From: Legionellaceae bacterium
GTDB taxonomy: Bacteria > Pseudomonadota > Gammaproteobacteria > Legionellales > Legionellaceae
Length of the DNA stretch: 6,869 nt
Assembly: GCA_947470005.1 (NCBI GenBank)
Contig: CANISA010000083.1
Span: 1-6,869 of the forward strand
Reading direction: 5' to 3'
The notes beneath the pieces were generated by a model. The model searched no databases, was not told where the DNA came from, and saw only the letters and a list, made by a program, of their open reading frames with translations. The position numbers and the translations under genes are program-made. Numbering within the stretch: the stretch's first letter is position 1; every line of letters starts with the position of its first letter. Of this stretch, positions 1-6,775 are shown piece after piece.

Positions 1-327
1 ATCCGCACTGAGCGTTACAAAGGGCTTCTCGCCTAAGTAGGGCAATGCATTCACCACAGCACCTCCCGTTTCAAAGGCACCTGGAGGCTCAGGCAGGTAG
101 ATGATTTCAAGGCCAAATCGCACGCCACAACCGAGGTGCCGTTTTATTTGGTCGCCTAGGTGCGCATGATTGATGATGATACGCTCAAATCCTGCGCGCG
201 CGAGTTGAATCACGTGGTGTTCAATCAAAGGGATTTGATGCACGGTACACAGGGCTTTAGGGATATTATCCGTCAATGGCCTTAAGCGTTCACCTCGGCC
301 AGCTGCTAAAATCAGGGCTGTTTTCAT
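1..327 (-). CDS. murU: N-acetylmuramate-1-phosphate uridylyltransferase (MurU), N-terminal part only
   Basis: The 109 visible residues are the start of a nucleotidyltransferase; the rest lies beyond the left edge. Seen: the N-terminal glycine-rich nucleotide-binding signature LILAAGRGERLRPLT (residues 5-19) followed by the PKAL lysine (K24), then INHAHLGDQI (about 51-60) and FETGGAV (about 86-92), all in the order found in Pseudomonas MurU. Known: MurU converts MurNAc-1-phosphate and UTP to UDP-MurNAc in the cytoplasm, feeding recycled cell-wall sugar straight into peptidoglycan synthesis and bypassing the fosfomycin-sensitive MurA route. The ATG overlaps the amgK stop as ATGA (324-327), with GAGGAG about 11 bases upstream inside amgK, so the two are probably translationally coupled. 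The segment where MurU usually has the metal-binding NGD reads SAD here. A related sugar-phosphate nucleotidyltransferase (mannose-1-phosphate guanylyltransferase type) is the alternative, but the amgK linkage favours MurU. Confidence 0.85.
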   Translation of the reverse strand, partial: MKTALILAAGRGERLRPLTDNIPKALCTVHQIPLIEHHVIQLARAGFERIIINHAHLGDQIKRHLGCGVRFGLEIIYLPEPPGAFETGGAVVNALPYLGEKPFVTLSAD

Positions 328-1325
328 GCAGGTTGTTTCTCCTCAAACGCAGGAAGAACGCGCTGTTGCATCAATTCATGCAGGGGTCCGAATACATCAT
401 AGCGAGCAAGGCATGACATGGTGTGGTGCAGCGTGAGGGGTAAATCACGCAAATAGGCTGATTTTTTATCACGAAGATGCAGTCGAGAAAAAATGCCTAA
501 TACTTTTAAATGGCGTTGCAAACCGCACCAGTCAAGCCCATGCTGAAATTCCGAGAGCGACCATCCCTCGGTGCGTGGTAATTTTTTATAAAAATAAGTC
601 ATCCATTGTGTTCGTTTTTCATCAGGCCAATGCAGGTAGCAATCTTTTAACAGGGAAACCAGATCGTAAGTAAATGGACCGAGCATCGCGTCTTGAAAAT
701 CAATGACACCGATTTCAGGTGGCGTTTGTTCGCCCACGATGAGCAAATTACGTGAGTGGTAATCGCGGTGAATAAATCGTTGCGGTTGGCAGGATAGATG
801 GGTGGTTAAGGTGCGAAACGTTTGGGAGAGGTGCTTTTCTTCACGTGGGCTTAAGGTAAGCCCGAGCAAGGCGTCTAAAAACCAGGTTCGAAAAAGGTCC
901 ATTTCTTGTTGCATGAAGGGCGCGTCAAACAGCGGTAATTTAGGGTCACTTGTTGGGCACTGTTGGATGGTGATCAGCGTATCCATCGCAGCGGTGTATC
1001 GTGCGTCCATGTTGTCTGGAGACAATCCATTGAGCAACAAGGTATCGCCGAGGTCTTCAAGTAACGCGAATCCTTGATCCAAATCGACGGCAAGCACGTG
1101 GGGGGTATGAATTCCATGCGTGGAAAGTAGGAGGCCTATTTGAATAAAGCTGATCAAGCCTTCTTTTGTGGGCGGGGCATCCATGACCACGAGGTGCTTT
1201 TCTGCCGTTTTCAAGCGAAAATATCGTCGAAAACTAGCGTCACCTGCAAGTGGCGTTAATGTAAAAGCAGGCAAGCTTGGTAATGCCGCTAACCATTCGT
1301 TCAGTGCGTTTTGTCGTGTAAGCAT
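324..1325 (-). CDS. amgK: N-acetylmuramate/N-acetylglucosamine anomeric kinase AmgK
   Basis: A 333-residue aminoglycoside-phosphotransferase-fold kinase, close to the usual family length of about 340. Known role: it phosphorylates the anomeric hydroxyl of MurNAc (and GlcNAc) with ATP in the cytoplasm; MurU, encoded next, then makes UDP-MurNAc. Visible motifs: the N-lobe loop LAGDASFRRYFRL (residues 26-38), the hinge FALLEDLGD (86-94), the catalytic loop HRDYHSRNLL (187-196, base D189 and N193) and the metal-binding IDFQDA (208-213, D209). The reading frame is open up to 1397, but the start at 1325 is chosen because GGGGAG lies at 1332-1337 on this strand with a 6-base spacer, and because the family's N-terminus begins at LTRQNALNEW. 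The longer version would add 24 unrelated residues and overlap lptD. It forms an operon with murU and diverges from lptD, the arrangement known in Pseudomonas. Confidence 0.92.
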   Translation of the reverse strand: MLTRQNALNEWLAALPSLPAFTLTPLAGDASFRRYFRLKTAEKHLVVMDAPPTKEGLISFIQIGLLLSTHGIHTPHVLAVDLDQGFALLEDLGDTLLLNGLSPDNMDARYTAAMDTLITIQQCPTSDPKLPLFDAPFMQQEMDLFRTWFLDALLGLTLSPREEKHLSQTFRTLTTHLSCQPQRFIHRDYHSRNLLIVGEQTPPEIGVIDFQDAMLGPFTYDLVSLLKDCYLHWPDEKRTQWMTYFYKKLPRTEGWSLSEFQHGLDWCGLQRHLKVLGIFSRLHLRDKKSAYLRDLPLTLHHTMSCLARYDVFGPLHELMQQRVLPAFEEKQPA

Positions 1326-1383
1326 GATATACTCCCCGCCCAGATTGAGACGATGTGTTTTTTGTGCATCATAAGGCATTTTC
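1326..1383. promoter_or_regulatory. Divergent amgK / lptD intergenic region
   Basis: These 58 bases separate two start codons pointing away from each other and must carry the 5' signals of both units unless promoters lie inside the opposing genes. Seen: the ribosome binding site of amgK (GGGGAG on the minus strand, 1332-1337) and that of lptD (AAGG, 1373-1376). On the minus strand TATGAT (1368-1373) is a fair -10 for amgK, but the best -35 17 bases upstream (TGTTCA, inside lptD) matches only 3 of 6. On the plus strand TTGAGA (1345-1350) with TCATAA (1369-1374) would put the transcript start almost on the lptD GTG and consume its ribosome binding site, so the main lptD promoter may instead lie within amgK. 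The region is certain; the promoter assignments are weak. Confidence 0.4.
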
Positions 1384-3909
1384 GTGGCGCTGAACATTGG
1401 GGCTTATTTGACACAAACGCGTAGGATGGTTGTCGCAATCATTGGATGTGTCGCGCTGACTGTCCACGCGGACACGCCTTCAACGGGAACTACACCGATC
1501 GAAGCCTGCGTGGTTGTGCCGAAGACTCACTTAACAAACGCCGTCCGTTCGACGATAGCGACGTGCTTAGGCTGGCAGCCCAATCCCGATAACCCGATTT
1601 GCCAAGGGTCCTACCGTGCCGTAGGCGAGGGTTCAGATACGTCTGATTCCATGCAAATCACGGCGGATACCGTGTCGTTGTACGCCGTGGGGCGGTCGGA
1701 TTTTGTGGGTCATGTTGAGGCCAGTTCCGGGACGCGCGTGGTCAATGCGCAGACGGCTGCCTTGTTTCGGGATCCAAAAACGCAGAAAATCACGCGCGTG
1801 GAACTCTTTGGTGAGGTTCGTTACGTTGAGCCTTCGCGACTGATGTTCGCGAAGAAAGTGACGTTACACCCAGATGACCGTTCCGGTGAAATCGAAGACG
1901 TGTTGTATCGATTCGACAGTCAGCATGCTGGCGCTTTATTGCCCGCATGGGGACTGGCGCGGTTTATCCAACGTTTCGCTAACCATGATCTATTGCTGCG
2001 GCAGGCAACGTATAGCACGTGCCCCCCTCAAACCAGGGATTGGGATATTGAAGCGCGTGAAATTACATTGGATCAGGCGCAGGCACGTGGCGTGGCGCGC
2101 GATGCGACGCTTCGCATTCATGATTGGCCGGTGTTGTATGCCCCCTATTTCAGTTTTCCTACGTCAAAAGCGCGTCAATCAGGCTTCTTGATGCCCGTTT
2201 ATGGATACTCAAACATTGGGGGAGGCGACATTGCCGCTCCTTTTTATTGGAACATAGCGCCGAATTATGATGCCACCATCGTGCCCCATGCGTACACGCG
2301 TCGAGGGGTGATGATTGGAGGGGATGTGCGAGGCTTGACGGAGGACTCGGTGGGCATGATGAGTGCTCATGTTTTACCTGAGGATCGCGCGTATCATCAT
2401 TTTTTGATAAACAATCAAACGCACTATTCGCAGTTACGTGGACAATCAGACACACGATGGTCGGTCTTGTTACGTGAGGATGCGCAATTGACCGATCAGT
2501 TGCAGATGCACCTGAACTACCAGCGTGTCTCAGATGATTATTACCTGCAGGATTTTAGTAGTAATTTGGCGATTGTGACGGCAAATCAATTACGACAAGA
2601 GGGCTCGTTGAGTTATACCACGGATCATTGGGTTTTTCGGGGCATGGCCGAAGCATATCAAACGTTAAATCCTATTAATCAAGCGGCAGTGGATAACATC
2701 TATGAGCGATTGCCCCAACTGCTCGCACGAGGTGTTTATGATGAGCTGCCATTGAATGGGCGTTTGAGTTTGGTTGGTGAATTCGATGATTTTCATTGGC
2801 CCGTAGACGACCCAGCGCAACCTCAGGGGCCACGTTATCATGCCAACCCAATTCTGTCTTTTGCTACGCACAAGTCATGGGGGTACGTGGTTCCTGAGGT
2901 TCAACTCGTTGAAAATTATTATCATTTGAATGCCACTGGATTAGGGGCGCCGGCGACCTACAATCACACGATTCCACGCTACAGTGTCGACAGTGGTCTT
3001 TTGTTTGATCGTCGGGGTGTTTTTCAGGACAAGGGATACACACAAACGCTGGAGCCGCGGTTGTACTACTTGAATGTTCCTTATCAAAATCAGTCCGCCA
3101 TTCCGGCATTTGATTCGGCATACATGATTTTTAGCACGGATCAATTATTCCGTGCGAACCGATTCTCAGGGATTGATCGTATTGGTGACGCCAATCAATT
3201 GGCTTATGCGTTGACGTCGCGTTGGTTAACGGATGGGATGGGGCGCGAAAAAGCCAGTGTTTCGGTTGGTCAGCTGCGTTATTTTGCGGATAGGCGTGTA
3301 CAACTGTGTTATCAGCAAGGAGGAGCATGCGTGGATAATCCGTTGATGCTCGGTTATCTGTCGCCAAAAGCAAAAAATTCACCCATCGCTTCGCGCGGGG
3401 CATACCAAATTAATTCGGCTTGGAGTACCAGTGGTGACCTCATTTGGGACAGTGAGACGCGAGCCACGAACAATGGGGATTTTAATTTCCATTATCAACC
3501 GGCAATCAATCACATGGTGCGAGCGGGGTATTCCTACTTGGTCAATGGCAATGTGTTCCCAGGGGCCGGGAGAGACGTAGGCCATAGCGCATTGCATCAA
3601 GCAACCGTTGGGTACGCCTGGCCATTGACGCCGACGTGGAGTGGGTTAGGCGCGTATAGTTACAATATTAGTGAGCGTTATGGGATGATGACGTTTTTAG
3701 GGGCTCAATATGATAGCTGTTGTTGGGCGGTGCGGTTGCTGGGAGGACGTGTTTTCAACAGTCTGTCGCCTTCTACCCTCAAACCGCAGTATAATAATAA
3801 TGTATATGTGCAAGTGTTGTTGAAAGGGTTAGGTTCTGTTGGAAGCAGTGATCCGGCGAGTACGATTCAAAGCTATTTGCCAGGTTATGTGAATTCATTT
3901 CAGCGGTAA
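1384..3909 (+). CDS. lptD: LPS-assembly outer-membrane protein LptD (OstA/Imp)
   Basis: An 841-residue precursor of the barrel that, plugged by lipoprotein LptE, inserts lipopolysaccharide into the outer leaflet of the outer membrane. A signal peptide covers residues 1-29: RR at 13-14, a hydrophobic core, then VHA before the predicted cleavage. An OstA/LptA-like periplasmic beta-jellyroll follows (about 88-230), then the barrel from about 240 to the end. LptD hallmarks are SGFLMPVYGY (266-275), PFYWNIAPNYDATIVPH (286-302), GYTQTLEPR (551-559) and the C-terminal QYDSCCWAVRL (775-785). C779-C780 and C213 match the E. coli disulfide cysteines; C42, C61 and C73 lie in the N-terminal region. C642 and C649 sit in a likely surface loop and are extra. 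The GTG start is preferred: AAGG lies 7 bases upstream, and the later ATG at 1426 would remove the signal peptide's positive charges and has no spaced ribosome binding site. First gene of the lptD-surA-pdxA-folA run; SurA is known to help fold LptD. Confidence 0.95.
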   Translation: MALNIGAYLTQTRRMVVAIIGCVALTVHADTPSTGTTPIEACVVVPKTHLTNAVRSTIATCLGWQPNPDNPICQGSYRAVGEGSDTSDSMQITADTVSLYAVGRSDFVGHVEASSGTRVVNAQTAALFRDPKTQKITRVELFGEVRYVEPSRLMFAKKVTLHPDDRSGEIEDVLYRFDSQHAGALLPAWGLARFIQRFANHDLLLRQATYSTCPPQTRDWDIEAREITLDQAQARGVARDATLRIHDWPVLYAPYFSFPTSKARQSGFLMPVYGYSNIGGGDIAAPFYWNIAPNYDATIVPHAYTRRGVMIGGDVRGLTEDSVGMMSAHVLPEDRAYHHFLINNQTHYSQLRGQSDTRWSVLLREDAQLTDQLQMHLNYQRVSDDYYLQDFSSNLAIVTANQLRQEGSLSYTTDHWVFRGMAEAYQTLNPINQAAVDNIYERLPQLLARGVYDELPLNGRLSLVGEFDDFHWPVDDPAQPQGPRYHANPILSFATHKSWGYVVPEVQLVENYYHLNATGLGAPATYNHTIPRYSVDSGLLFDRRGVFQDKGYTQTLEPRLYYLNVPYQNQSAIPAFDSAYMIFSTDQLFRANRFSGIDRIGDANQLAYALTSRWLTDGMGREKASVSVGQLRYFADRRVQLCYQQGGACVDNPLMLGYLSPKAKNSPIASRGAYQINSAWSTSGDLIWDSETRATNNGDFNFHYQPAINHMVRAGYSYLVNGNVFPGAGRDVGHSALHQATVGYAWPLTPTWSGLGAYSYNISERYGMMTFLGAQYDSCCWAVRLLGGRVFNSLSPSTLKPQYNNNVYVQVLLKGLGSVGSSDPASTIQSYLPGYVNSFQR

Positions 3910-3955
3910 TGGGGTGTTGCGTTTTATTTTGAAAAAAAACAATGAGGGCAGTGGG

Positions 3956-5236
3956 ATGCGAAAGCAGCTAGGTTTACTTTTAATGTTCTTGCCGGCGTTT
4001 GTTCTGGCGGTACCGCTGGATAAAGTCGTAGCGGTTGTCAATGATGACGTGATCACGGCGAGTGAATTAGCGCTGCAAGTAGGGCAGATGCGTCAGCAAT
4101 TGTTAGCAAGAAAAATGGAGCTGCCCGCAGACGCATTGTTGCAGAAGCAAGTTTTACAGCATTTGATTGACGAAAATCTCCAATTACAATTGGCAAAAAC
4201 AAACGATCTTACCATCGATAACACAGAGCTTGATGAAACCATTACTAAAATTGCTGCATCGAACCACATGTCCTTGCAGGCTCTACGCGAGGAAATAATC
4301 AAGCAAGGCATGAATTTTGACGTCTATAGAGACAACATACGCAAAGAAGTGCTCATCAACCGTGTTCAACAAAATGCGGTGGGCAAAGAGATCATTATTT
4401 CCATGCAGCAAGTGAAAGATTACTTAAAATCATCAGAACACATCGAAAAAGGTCCGCAAACATTTCATGTGCAGCACATTGTTATTCCGCTTCAGGAAGA
4501 GCCAACGACCGACCAAGTCAATAAAGCGCGAGAAAAAGCGCTCACGTTGATTCGTAAAATTAAGCAGGGCGAAGATTTTAATCAGCTAGCCCTTGCGGAG
4601 TCGAGTGGTGAATATGCGCTGGAAGGTGGGGATTTAGGAGAGCGTCACTTAGCCGAGTTACCCGAAGTTTTTGCGGCAGAGGTGGTCAAGATGAACGCCG
4701 GCGACGTGGTCGGTCCTTTACGGACAGGCAATGGCTTTCAGGTGCTTAAATTGGTCTCTGTTGGGAGTAATCAAACCCGTCATGAAGTGAGTAAAACGCG
4801 CGTGCGTCATATTCTATTAAAGCAAGACGTGAACATGACGGAGGCCGAAGCCAGCAAGCAGATTGATAACCTCTATCAACAGTTGAAATCAGGGAAAGAC
4901 TTTGCTCTGATGGCCAAAAAGTACTCGCTAGACAGAGCCAGTGCGATTAAGGGGGGCGATTTAGGCTGGGTTACATCAGAAGAAGTGGTTCCAGCTTTTG
5001 CTGAAGTGATGAATGCGTTACCCATAAACACAATCAGTAAACCGGTTAAAACCCCGTTTGGTTGGCATCTTATTCAAGTTCAAGAGCGTAAAACAGAAGA
5101 TGACTCCAAGGCCTTCCAACGTCAGCAAGTCCGGCAATTTTTACATCAGCGTAAATTCACCGAAGCGGTCCAAAACTGGCAGCAACACATGCGAACGAAT
5201 GCCTATGTTAATATCATGGAAAAGGAATTAGCGTGA
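3956..5236 (+). CDS. surA: Periplasmic chaperone / peptidyl-prolyl isomerase SurA
   Basis: A 426-residue precursor (E. coli SurA has 428). Known role: it escorts unfolded outer-membrane proteins, LptD included, across the periplasm to the BAM complex. Signal peptide: residues 1-18, with RK at 2-3, a Leu/Phe-rich core and cleavage after VLA. The N-terminal chaperone domain (about 19-165) starts with the typical LDKVVAVVNDDVITASEL. Parvulin domain 1 (about 170-270) has HVQHIVIPL, GGDLGERHLAELP and GNGFQVLKL. Parvulin domain 2 (about 282-378) has RVRHILLK, GGDLGWV and FGWHLIQVQER. A C-terminal helix (about 385-420) completes the chaperone core. The frame is open from a GTG at 3914, but the ATG at 3956 has AGGG 7 bases upstream (3945-3948) and gives a standard signal peptide, so it is preferred. 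It starts 46 bases after lptD, with no convincing promoter or terminator between, and overlaps pdxA by 4 bases. Confidence 0.95.
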   Translation: MRKQLGLLLMFLPAFVLAVPLDKVVAVVNDDVITASELALQVGQMRQQLLARKMELPADALLQKQVLQHLIDENLQLQLAKTNDLTIDNTELDETITKIAASNHMSLQALREEIIKQGMNFDVYRDNIRKEVLINRVQQNAVGKEIIISMQQVKDYLKSSEHIEKGPQTFHVQHIVIPLQEEPTTDQVNKAREKALTLIRKIKQGEDFNQLALAESSGEYALEGGDLGERHLAELPEVFAAEVVKMNAGDVVGPLRTGNGFQVLKLVSVGSNQTRHEVSKTRVRHILLKQDVNMTEAEASKQIDNLYQQLKSGKDFALMAKKYSLDRASAIKGGDLGWVTSEEVVPAFAEVMNALPINTISKPVKTPFGWHLIQVQERKTEDDSKAFQRQQVRQFLHQRKFTEAVQNWQQHMRTNAYVNIMEKELA

Positions 5237-6222
5237 AGCCATTGCTCGTCACCAGTGGCGAGCCAGCGGGAGTAGGGCCTGATTTGTGTCTCGCTCTAGT
5301 GAATCATGCTTATCCTACGGTTGTCTTGGCCGATAAATCGTTATTGACCGCCCGTGCAGCGCAGCTCGGGCTTCCCTTGTTGCTGCGTGATTATGAAGCT
5401 GGCGTCCCCCTCGTGCCGGCTGCGAACACGCTAACGGTTCTTTCACACACGTGCCCTGATGCGGTCACTGCGGGCGTGCTCAATCCTAATAATTCGCCGT
5501 ATGTCATGCAGATGCTGGCTACCGGTGCTGAGCGTTGCTTGAGTGGCGAGTTTTCAGCATTAATTACCGCTCCTGTGCACAAAGCCGTCATGAACGAGGC
5601 GGGATTTGCTTTTACGGGACACACTGAATTTTTTGCAGACCTGTGCCAGGCACAGCGTGTGGTGATGATGCTTGCATGCCCTGGTATGAAGGTAGCGCTA
5701 GCAACCACGCATCTTCCCTTACGATTCGTTTCTTCTGCAATCACTCAATCGTTATTAATAGACGTGATTCGTACGCTTTATATCGCCCTGCAACGTGATT
5801 TTGGTTTGCCACGCCCTAAAATTTGTGTTGCAGGGTTAAACCCACATGCGGGGGAGTCAGGTTATCTTGGGTCGGAAGAAATTGAGGTAATTACCCCGGC
5901 TTTAGAGGCTCTTCGCCGAGAGGGCATTGACACGAGTGGTCCATTTCCTGCCGATACGCTGTTTGTCGGAGAGCGAGCACGTGGATGCGATGTCTTTCTT
6001 GCGATGTATCACGATCAAGGATTGCCTGTCTTGAAATACGCAGGGTTTGGACAGGCTGTTAATGTGACATTGGGCCTGCCCATCATCCGTACGTCTGTTG
6101 ATCATGGGACGGCACTGTCGCTTGCCGGTACGGGGCGGGCTGAATCAAGTAGTCTAGTGGCCGCGGTTGAGATGGCCATATTCATGGTCAAGCAACGAGA
6201 GATGTACGATGCAAGTCATTAG
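5233..6222 (+). CDS. pdxA: 4-hydroxythreonine-4-phosphate dehydrogenase PdxA
   Basis: 329 residues, the same length as E. coli PdxA. Known role: NAD(P)-dependent oxidation of 4-phosphohydroxy-L-threonine in the DXP-dependent pyridoxal phosphate pathway; the product decarboxylates and is condensed with deoxyxylulose phosphate by PdxJ. It is a cytoplasmic homodimer with a divalent metal. Seen: N-terminal TSGEPAGVGPDL (7-18), substrate-phosphate-binding TGHTEF (128-133), and the three metal-ligand histidines H160 (TTHLPL), H205 (NPHAGE) and H260 (MYHDQG), followed by the C-terminal SVDHGTALSLAGTG (288-301). All key residues are intact. The start is GTG at 5233, overlapping the surA stop as GTGA, with AAAGGA at 5221-5226 and a 6-base spacer; the product begins MKPLLVTSGEPAG as expected. 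The last 14 bases overlap folA, so surA, pdxA and folA are probably translated as a coupled group. Confidence 0.96.
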   Translation: MKPLLVTSGEPAGVGPDLCLALVNHAYPTVVLADKSLLTARAAQLGLPLLLRDYEAGVPLVPAANTLTVLSHTCPDAVTAGVLNPNNSPYVMQMLATGAERCLSGEFSALITAPVHKAVMNEAGFAFTGHTEFFADLCQAQRVVMMLACPGMKVALATTHLPLRFVSSAITQSLLIDVIRTLYIALQRDFGLPRPKICVAGLNPHAGESGYLGSEEIEVITPALEALRREGIDTSGPFPADTLFVGERARGCDVFLAMYHDQGLPVLKYAGFGQAVNVTLGLPIIRTSVDHGTALSLAGTGRAESSSLVAAVEMAIFMVKQREMYDASH

Positions 6223-6721
6223 TTTAATTGCAGCGGTTGATGAGCGGGGAGGGATAGGAAAAGATAACCATCTGCTTTGCTATTTGCCTGCTGATCTTCA
6301 GTATTTCAAAACGGTAACACTGGGAAAGCCTGTTGTGATGGGACGACGAACATTTGAATCCATCGGAAAAGCATTGCCTGGCCGCCTAAATATCGTACTG
6401 AGTCGTTCGGAGCTAACGCTGCCAGGTGCAACGGTGGTTTCCTCGTTGGACGAGGCTTTTCAACTAACGGCAGATGCGCCAGAGGTAGTGGTTATTGGTG
6501 GTGCTCACGTATTTGGACAAGCCCTACCTCTAGCCAATCGAATTTACCAAACGGTTATTCATTATCAATTTGATTCAGATGTTTTTTTTCCGGACGTTAA
6601 GTGGGGCGAGTGGACGATAGTAGAGTCCAAAAATAGGCCACACGATGACAAAAACCCCCATGATATGACGTTTAATTGCTACAAGCGGATATATTTTGGA
6701 CGCACAGAAAAAAACAAGTAA
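6209..6721 (+). CDS. folA: Dihydrofolate reductase FolA with an unusual Met20 loop
   Basis: 170 residues, single-domain chromosomal-type DHFR (E. coli 159). Known role: NADPH-dependent reduction of dihydrofolate to tetrahydrofolate; target of trimethoprim. Seen: ISLIAAVDERGGIG (4-17), catalytic acid D29 in LPADL (26-30), the cofactor motif MGRRTFESIG (44-53), folate-binding R59 in LPGRLNIVLS (56-65), VIGGAHVF (95-102) and T115 corresponding to E. coli T113. Oddity: where most DHFRs have the proline-tryptophan of the Met20 loop (E. coli P21-W22), this protein has L23-C24, though D29 is intact. The C-terminus carries a short basic tail. The start at 6209 lies 14 bases inside pdxA, with GAGAG at 6197-6201 and a 7-base spacer. 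The upstream in-frame ATG at 6167 would add 14 residues read from pdxA sequence and is less likely. Probably last gene of the operon; no hairpin terminator follows, and an rRNA-type promoter begins within about 20 bases. Confidence 0.94.
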   Translation: MQVISLIAAVDERGGIGKDNHLLCYLPADLQYFKTVTLGKPVVMGRRTFESIGKALPGRLNIVLSRSELTLPGATVVSSLDEAFQLTADAPEVVVIGGAHVFGQALPLANRIYQTVIHYQFDSDVFFPDVKWGEWTIVESKNRPHDDKNPHDMTFNCYKRIYFGRTEKNK

Positions 6722-6775
6722 ATTAAATGAAAAAAGCAGTTGACAGGAAATCCTGTGCGAGTAGAATGCACACCA
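6715..6775 (+). promoter_or_regulatory. Strong rRNA-type (rrn P1-like) sigma-70 promoter
   Basis: TTGACA at 6740-6745 (6 of 6 consensus) and TAGAAT at 6762-6767 (5 of 6) are separated by 16 bases, the spacing typical of rRNA promoters. After the -10 comes GCACACCACGCTGAC, nearly the same as the E. coli rrnB P1 stretch GCGCCACCACTGAC. By that alignment transcription would start at about A6775 with a GC-rich discriminator, the feature linked to stringent (ppGpp/DksA) control. The -40 to -60 region (6715-6735) is 18 of 21 A/T and could act as an UP element; it reaches into the last codons of folA. The promoter elements are read directly from the sequence; start site and regulation are inferred from the E. 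coli comparison. Confidence 0.85.
6743..6756. repeat. 14-base inverted repeat across -35 and spacer
   Basis: ACAGGA and TCCTGT form perfect 6-base arms around a central AA, overlapping the end of the -35 hexamer and the first half of the spacer. Its position would suit a repressor operator, but it could be chance, and no DNA-binding protein is encoded nearby. Confidence 0.3.

Noticed and set aside
802..1374. Plus-strand open frames inside amgK
   Set aside because: They lie wholly antisense to a conserved kinase, resemble no protein I know, and have no independent signals.
324..1397. Longer amgK from the upstream ATG at 1397
   Set aside because: It would add 24 residues with no family resemblance and overlap the lptD start; the ATG at 1325 has a well-spaced GGGGAG.
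2159..3600. Several minus-strand open frames and one overlapping plus-strand frame inside lptD
   Set aside because: Short, low-complexity-free but unrecognisable products in shadow of a full-length conserved gene; no spaced ribosome binding sites or promoters seen.
1426..3909. Shorter lptD starting at the first ATG (1426)
   Set aside because: It leaves a signal peptide with no positive n-region and only a TAGG touching the ATG; GTG at 1384 has a properly spaced AAGG and a full signal peptide.
3910..3955. Possible promoter or terminator between lptD and surA
   Set aside because: The 46 bases hold an A-run and T-rich stretch but no stem-loop and no hexamer pair with acceptable spacing; read-through from lptD is simpler.
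3914..5236. Longer surA from GTG at 3914
   Set aside because: Adds 14 residues before a complete signal peptide and lacks a properly placed ribosome binding site; ATG at 3956 has AGGG with a 7-base spacer.
5391..6105. Minus-strand open frames inside pdxA
   Set aside because: Antisense shadows of a fully conserved PdxA, with no recognisable domain.
6167..6721. Longer folA from ATG at 6167
   Set aside because: The extra 14 residues are pdxA sequence read in another frame; DHFR proteins start at the MQVISLIAA strand.
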